A stretch of DNA of 42,607 bases from an uncultured Bacteroidales bacterium (GTDB lineage Bacteria > Bacteroidota > Bacteroidia > Bacteroidales > Bacteroidaceae): positions 1-42,607 of the forward strand of contig CADAPC010000049.1 in the NCBI GenBank assembly GCA_902789725.1. Reading direction: 5' to 3'. Of this stretch, positions 39,672-42,607 are shown one piece after another. The stretch's first letter is position 1. The number at the start of each line of letters is the position of its first letter. Under the pieces are notes generated by a model. It worked only from the letters and a program-made list of their open reading frames with translations. It made no database searches and had not been told where the DNA came from. Made by a program: the position numbers and the translations under genes.

Positions 39672-40268
39672 TTACCCATTTGCTCCAAAGGTTTCAAAGG
39701 TTCCGTCATCGAAAAAGATTCGCACCTCAACCACTTTGCGCTGCGGCCGTTGTTGCTGCTTCAAAGTCTCTGCCACAATCTCAGCAACATTCATGGGGGT
39801 AGGTTGAATCATCTGGGCAGCAGAACGACGAGAGGAACCAGACACCAGAGTAGGAGATGCAGATGATGGCGAAGAAGCATCAGCAGCATCTGCTTTCTGA
39901 CTCATCCCACGTGAAGATGGGGAAGCGAAAGAAGCAGGAACAGAATTGAATGCGAACGAGAGCTGACTGCCATCGGATGGGTGCTCATCAACCTCTGAAC
40001 TATTTACATATCCGCCATCACCATCTTTATTCTCCGGAGTAGGTGCGTCGATTTTTTTATACATCGGTTCTTCACCATAGAACAGCCAGGCAGGATTGAT
40101 GTCGGGGAATGCCTGACTGATGCTGCGAAGAATATTAAGGGACGGTTCAGTACGACCACTTCGAATGTGGGAGAGCGTGCCCTGCGCAATGCACACTTCA
40201 TTACAAAATTGGGTACTGTTTAAATGCTTATCTTGGATGATAAGCTCGATTTTTTCTCTATCTGTCAT
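39672..40268 (-). CDS. XRE-type helix-turn-helix regulator
   Basis: This 198-residue protein has an N-terminal XRE-type HTH at about 1-68 (MTDREKIELIIQDKHLNSTQ, CIAQGTLSHIRSGRTEPSLN, INPAWLFYGEEPMYK), a low-complexity Ser/Ala/Pro-rich middle (about 85-160), and a short C-terminal conserved segment (VVEVRIFFDDGTFETFGANG). The HTH form, with INPxWLF, is that of small Bacteroidetes regulators. Targets unknown. Its own promoter has good matches at 40286-40316. It stands alone. Confidence 0.85.
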   Translation of the reverse strand: MTDREKIELIIQDKHLNSTQFCNEVCIAQGTLSHIRSGRTEPSLNILRSISQAFPDINPAWLFYGEEPMYKKIDAPTPENKDGDGGYVNSSEVDEHPSDGSQLSFAFNSVPASFASPSSRGMSQKADAADASSPSSASPTLVSGSSRRSAAQMIQPTPMNVAEIVAETLKQQQRPQRKVVEVRIFFDDGTFETFGANG

Positions 40269-40285
40269 AGTTTTGAAAATTTTTA

Positions 40286-40316
40286 CAAAGGTAAGAAGAA
40301 TTTTCCAATCTTCAAA
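40286..40316 (-). promoter_or_regulatory. promoter of the XRE regulator gene
   Basis: On the minus strand, TTTG (40316-40313) is followed after 19 bp by TACCTTTG (40293-40286), 17 bp before the start codon. Confidence 0.7.
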
Positions 40317-41067
40317 ATTATTTCATTTCTTTTTGTAATATTAAATTTTCGTTTTATATTCTTGAAATTTTCTTTTGTAAAACTAAAAGATTTGAATTTT
40401 GTAAACTTTGTATTTTTGTAAATTTTCATGCATGGAAAACCTCTTTTCTATCACTTTCTAAATCTAAATTAATCAATTGATTGTTTTTGCGTTATTTATG
40501 TAACATCTTGATTGGGGAGTGGTAAAAAGTGAAAAATCAATGACCTTCATACCACCAAAACTGATGTACACATTTATTTATAATTGAACGTTTTTAGCAC
40601 AACTTCCTTTATATCAGAAATTTATTTGTCACAAATTAATAATGCATATCTATTTCTTTCAATTCTTAAACATTTTAAATATCAAAATGTAAATCATAAT
40701 CTATTTATTATTGTAAATCTCTCCGTTTGTAAGAAAATGTTTATTTCCGTAAATTGTTTTACAGAAGACAAGACTTTTGATTTGTAAAATTTACAATTCC
40801 ATTTACTAAAAAATATTAATGTAAAATTTCAAGGTTAAAGAACAGATGAAAAAATGGAAAGTTTTGCGAGAATCGAACAGTTGATTTAGATTTGCTTTTT
40901 GAGTCCAAAAACCCTCCTTTTTTCATGTCTTTTCAAGGGTTAAAATACTGATTTTCCGTTGAAGAAGTGCCTTAATTTTTGTTCGTGTTTTTGAGTGAAA
41001 TAGATTTCTGACTGCATTTTGGTGGCAAAAAAATGTGTCAACCTTTGTGAGGTGACCAGACGAAAAA
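40317..41067. other. AT-rich gap without a convincing gene
   Basis: About 750 bp, much richer in A and T than the flanking genes. Short open frames lack start context and protein-like composition. No tRNA or repeat array is seen. The terminator at 41068-41104 could end an unseen plus-strand RNA from this gap. Confidence 0.4.
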
Positions 41068-41104
41068 GCGATTTTTGACCTCCTTTTGTGATGTCAAAAA
41101 TCGC
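41068..41104. terminator. strong hairpin in the long gap, bidirectional
   Basis: GCGATTTTTGAC pairs perfectly with GTCAAAAATCGC (12 bp, 13-nt loop). On the plus strand TTATTTTTTT follows at 41108; on the minus strand the T run of CTTTTTCG follows. It lies about 140 bp after the holA stop. Confidence 0.75.
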
Positions 41105-41243
41105 CTCCTTATTTTTTTAGAAGATTTTTTTGAACAAAAAAATTTCCGCATGCTTTCCTACTCCAAAATAGAAGAAGCAAAAAGTGCCAATCATTTACTC
41201 GCTTGTCGATGGAAAGATCAAGCTTTGAGTGCGGACATGAAAT

Positions 41244-42266
41244 TCAATGAAGAATATAAAATATGAGTTCGTGCATGATGTCGGCATCGGTCAAATTACC
41301 TCGTTCGATACCCTTCAGGCGAGCATCCGTCTCACGAAGTTTACCAATAATTTGCATGGTCTTCATGGCACTGTAATGACGCATCGCTGTGGTGTATTCG
41401 TTGAGCTGCCAGCTCTGATGCAGTTCCAAATGCTGCATTAACCCCTGAGTAGAGCGGTCTGGAGAATAAAAAGCCTGCATTACCTGAGCAAAGAAATTGA
41501 AAAGCATGGCCACTGTGGCAACTGGTGCATTGGCCTTAGGGTTCTGGTCGAAGTGGTAGATGATTCGGTTGGCTTTGACAATGTTCTTGTTGGCAATCGC
41601 TGTACGCAACTCCCACAAATTGAACTCCTTAGATATTCCGACATTTTTCTCCACCAATTCGGGGGTAATGCGTGTCTGGCCAGCAGGCAAAGCTAAGACA
41701 AGCTTGTCCAGTTCGCCAGCCATGCGGTTAAGATCAGCTCCGACACTTTCTGCCATGATTTGACAAGCGCGCTCATCAATGCTCACTTGCTTCCGTCGCA
41801 AATAGTCAGCGATAAACTTCGGTAACATGCCGTCTTTCAGTTTCTTGCTTTCAAAAACCACCCCTACATTCTCGATGGCTGGCACCAGTTTCTTACGTCG
41901 ATCGACAGAGCCATTCTTATAGCAAATCACCAAAATAGTTGTCTTTAACGGATTTTTGGCATAAATTGCAATCTCGTCAATTTTTAACAAATTCTGTGCC
42001 TCTTTAACAATTATCACTTGATATTTGGCCATCATCGGATAGCGTCGTGCAGCATTGATGATGTCGCCCACAGCCGTTTCGCGTGTACAATAAATGATGG
42101 TCTGATTGAAATCCTGTTCATCTTTCGTTAACACATTGTCGGCTATATACTCAGAGAGCCGGTCGATGTAGTACGACTCCTCTCCCATCAGCAAATAGAT
42201 GGGCATAGGATTCCCGGAACGAATTTGTTCAATAATTTCACGATGCGTAATGTTTGTCTTTGCCAT
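41244..42266 (-). CDS. holA: DNA polymerase III subunit delta
   Basis: This 340-residue protein is the clamp-loader delta subunit, which opens the sliding clamp during replication. Features are the N-terminal PIYLLMGEESYYIDRLSEYI (degenerate nucleotide-binding segment), TTILVICYKNGSVDRRKKLV, an AAA+ lid (DLNRMAGELDKLVLAL) and the C-terminal collar helices (VATVAMLFNFFAQVMQAFYS, ARLKGIERGNLTDADIMHEL). The length is normal for the family. A possible -7 box TATATTTG is at 42309-42302. Confidence 0.93.
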   Translation of the reverse strand: MAKTNITHREIIEQIRSGNPMPIYLLMGEESYYIDRLSEYIADNVLTKDEQDFNQTIIYCTRETAVGDIINAARRYPMMAKYQVIIVKEAQNLLKIDEIAIYAKNPLKTTILVICYKNGSVDRRKKLVPAIENVGVVFESKKLKDGMLPKFIADYLRRKQVSIDERACQIMAESVGADLNRMAGELDKLVLALPAGQTRITPELVEKNVGISKEFNLWELRTAIANKNIVKANRIIYHFDQNPKANAPVATVAMLFNFFAQVMQAFYSPDRSTQGLMQHLELHQSWQLNEYTTAMRHYSAMKTMQIIGKLRETDARLKGIERGNLTDADIMHELIFYILH

Positions 42267-42301
42267 ATAGTCTGTTTTTGAGAATATTCCCTACCGATAT
42301 G

Positions 42302-42309
42302 CAAATATA
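42302..42309 (-). promoter_or_regulatory. -7 box of holA
   Basis: TATATTTG read on the minus strand, 35 bp before the holA start. A -33 TTTG at correct spacing is not obvious. Confidence 0.4.
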
Positions 42310-42607
42310 CATGTTTTTTCAAAAACACGAGCCAGTCTAATCAAGAAAAAGCGTTTTCCTCAGGAAAATCCGTGCCAAAGGTGTGAACCAAAGATAAAAA
42401 AAAGTGCTTGAAACTTGAATTATCCAAATGAGAGAGGCAGAAAAAAATTTGCTACACTGAGCTAAAAATTCGTTAGATTCGTTAGATTCGTGGTCGAAAA
42501 AAGAATAGCATAGATTTAAATGCACTTGTTTCATTCTCTGAATCTCCGTGCAAAGTTAAACAATACATCAACAAGCAGAGATAATCCACTCTTTGACTCT
42601 TATTTCA
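42310..42607. other. intergenic end of the window
   Basis: No convincing gene. A 9-bp direct repeat (ATTCGTTAG, two to three units at 42468-42491) and a minus-strand -7-like box TAACTTTG (42558-42551) are present. A 65-codon frame below that box (42337-42534) has no recognisable features and is not called. Confidence 0.4.

Noticed and set aside
40584..40787. 67-codon open frame in the AT-rich gap
   Set aside because: Composition follows the AT-rich DNA; no ribosome binding site or promoter at useful distance.

Overview
The window looks like chromosomal DNA of a Prevotella-like member of the Bacteroidales. The signs are GLPGLI-family exported proteins, TonB-dependent receptors with a carboxypeptidase-like N-terminal domain, promoters with the Bacteroidetes -7 box TAnnTTTG and a -33 TTTG, a tRNA without encoded CCA, and many secreted glycan-active enzymes. 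No species is claimed.

Region 1 (1-13.6 kb, all on the minus strand) is the striking part. In transcription order it holds a Crp-like protein without a DNA-binding domain; a 316-residue protein that joins an ECF sigma factor to a transmembrane helix and a TonB C-terminal domain; a TonB-dependent outer-membrane receptor; a short exported TonB-domain protein; nine tandem GLPGLI paralogues; and a small putative lipoprotein that carries the same leader peptide as the GLPGLI proteins. Most GLPGLI genes are 4-10 bp apart, and some end in codons that also form the Shine-Dalgarno sequence of the next gene. A roughly 75-bp hairpin repeat has invaded this operon four times, once in frame inside a GLPGLI gene. 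The layout suggests a self-regulating outer-membrane system in which receptor occupancy could be sensed directly by a membrane-bound sigma factor.

Region 2 (13.6-15.5 kb) is a graveyard: a Crp-type HTH fragment fused out of frame to a decayed Abi_2-type abortive-infection gene with its RNA leader, inverted repeats around this island, a truncated lipoprotein, other fragments and an array with a 22-bp period.

Region 3 (15.5-20 kb, plus strand) encodes a secreted M64 metallopeptidase and a large secreted glycoside hydrolase resembling GH128. A strong terminator and a 24-bp minisatellite follow.

Region 4 (20.4-32.8 kb) holds nadC, a small outer-membrane protein, an unlisted 59-residue membrane protein, cstA, a GHL10 hydrolase, rtcB, an ATP-grasp-like protein, a membrane-spanning TPR-HTH regulator and a second TonB-dependent receptor. 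A perfect 41-bp inverted repeat lies at the two ends of the 9.6-kb block from nadC to the regulator, one copy touching the receptor start codon.

Region 5 (33-42.6 kb) holds an alpha/beta hydrolase, a DUF554 membrane protein, a GH127-type beta-L-arabinofuranosidase, an OmpA-family protein, tRNA-Arg(CCG), an XRE regulator, a long AT-rich gap and holA.
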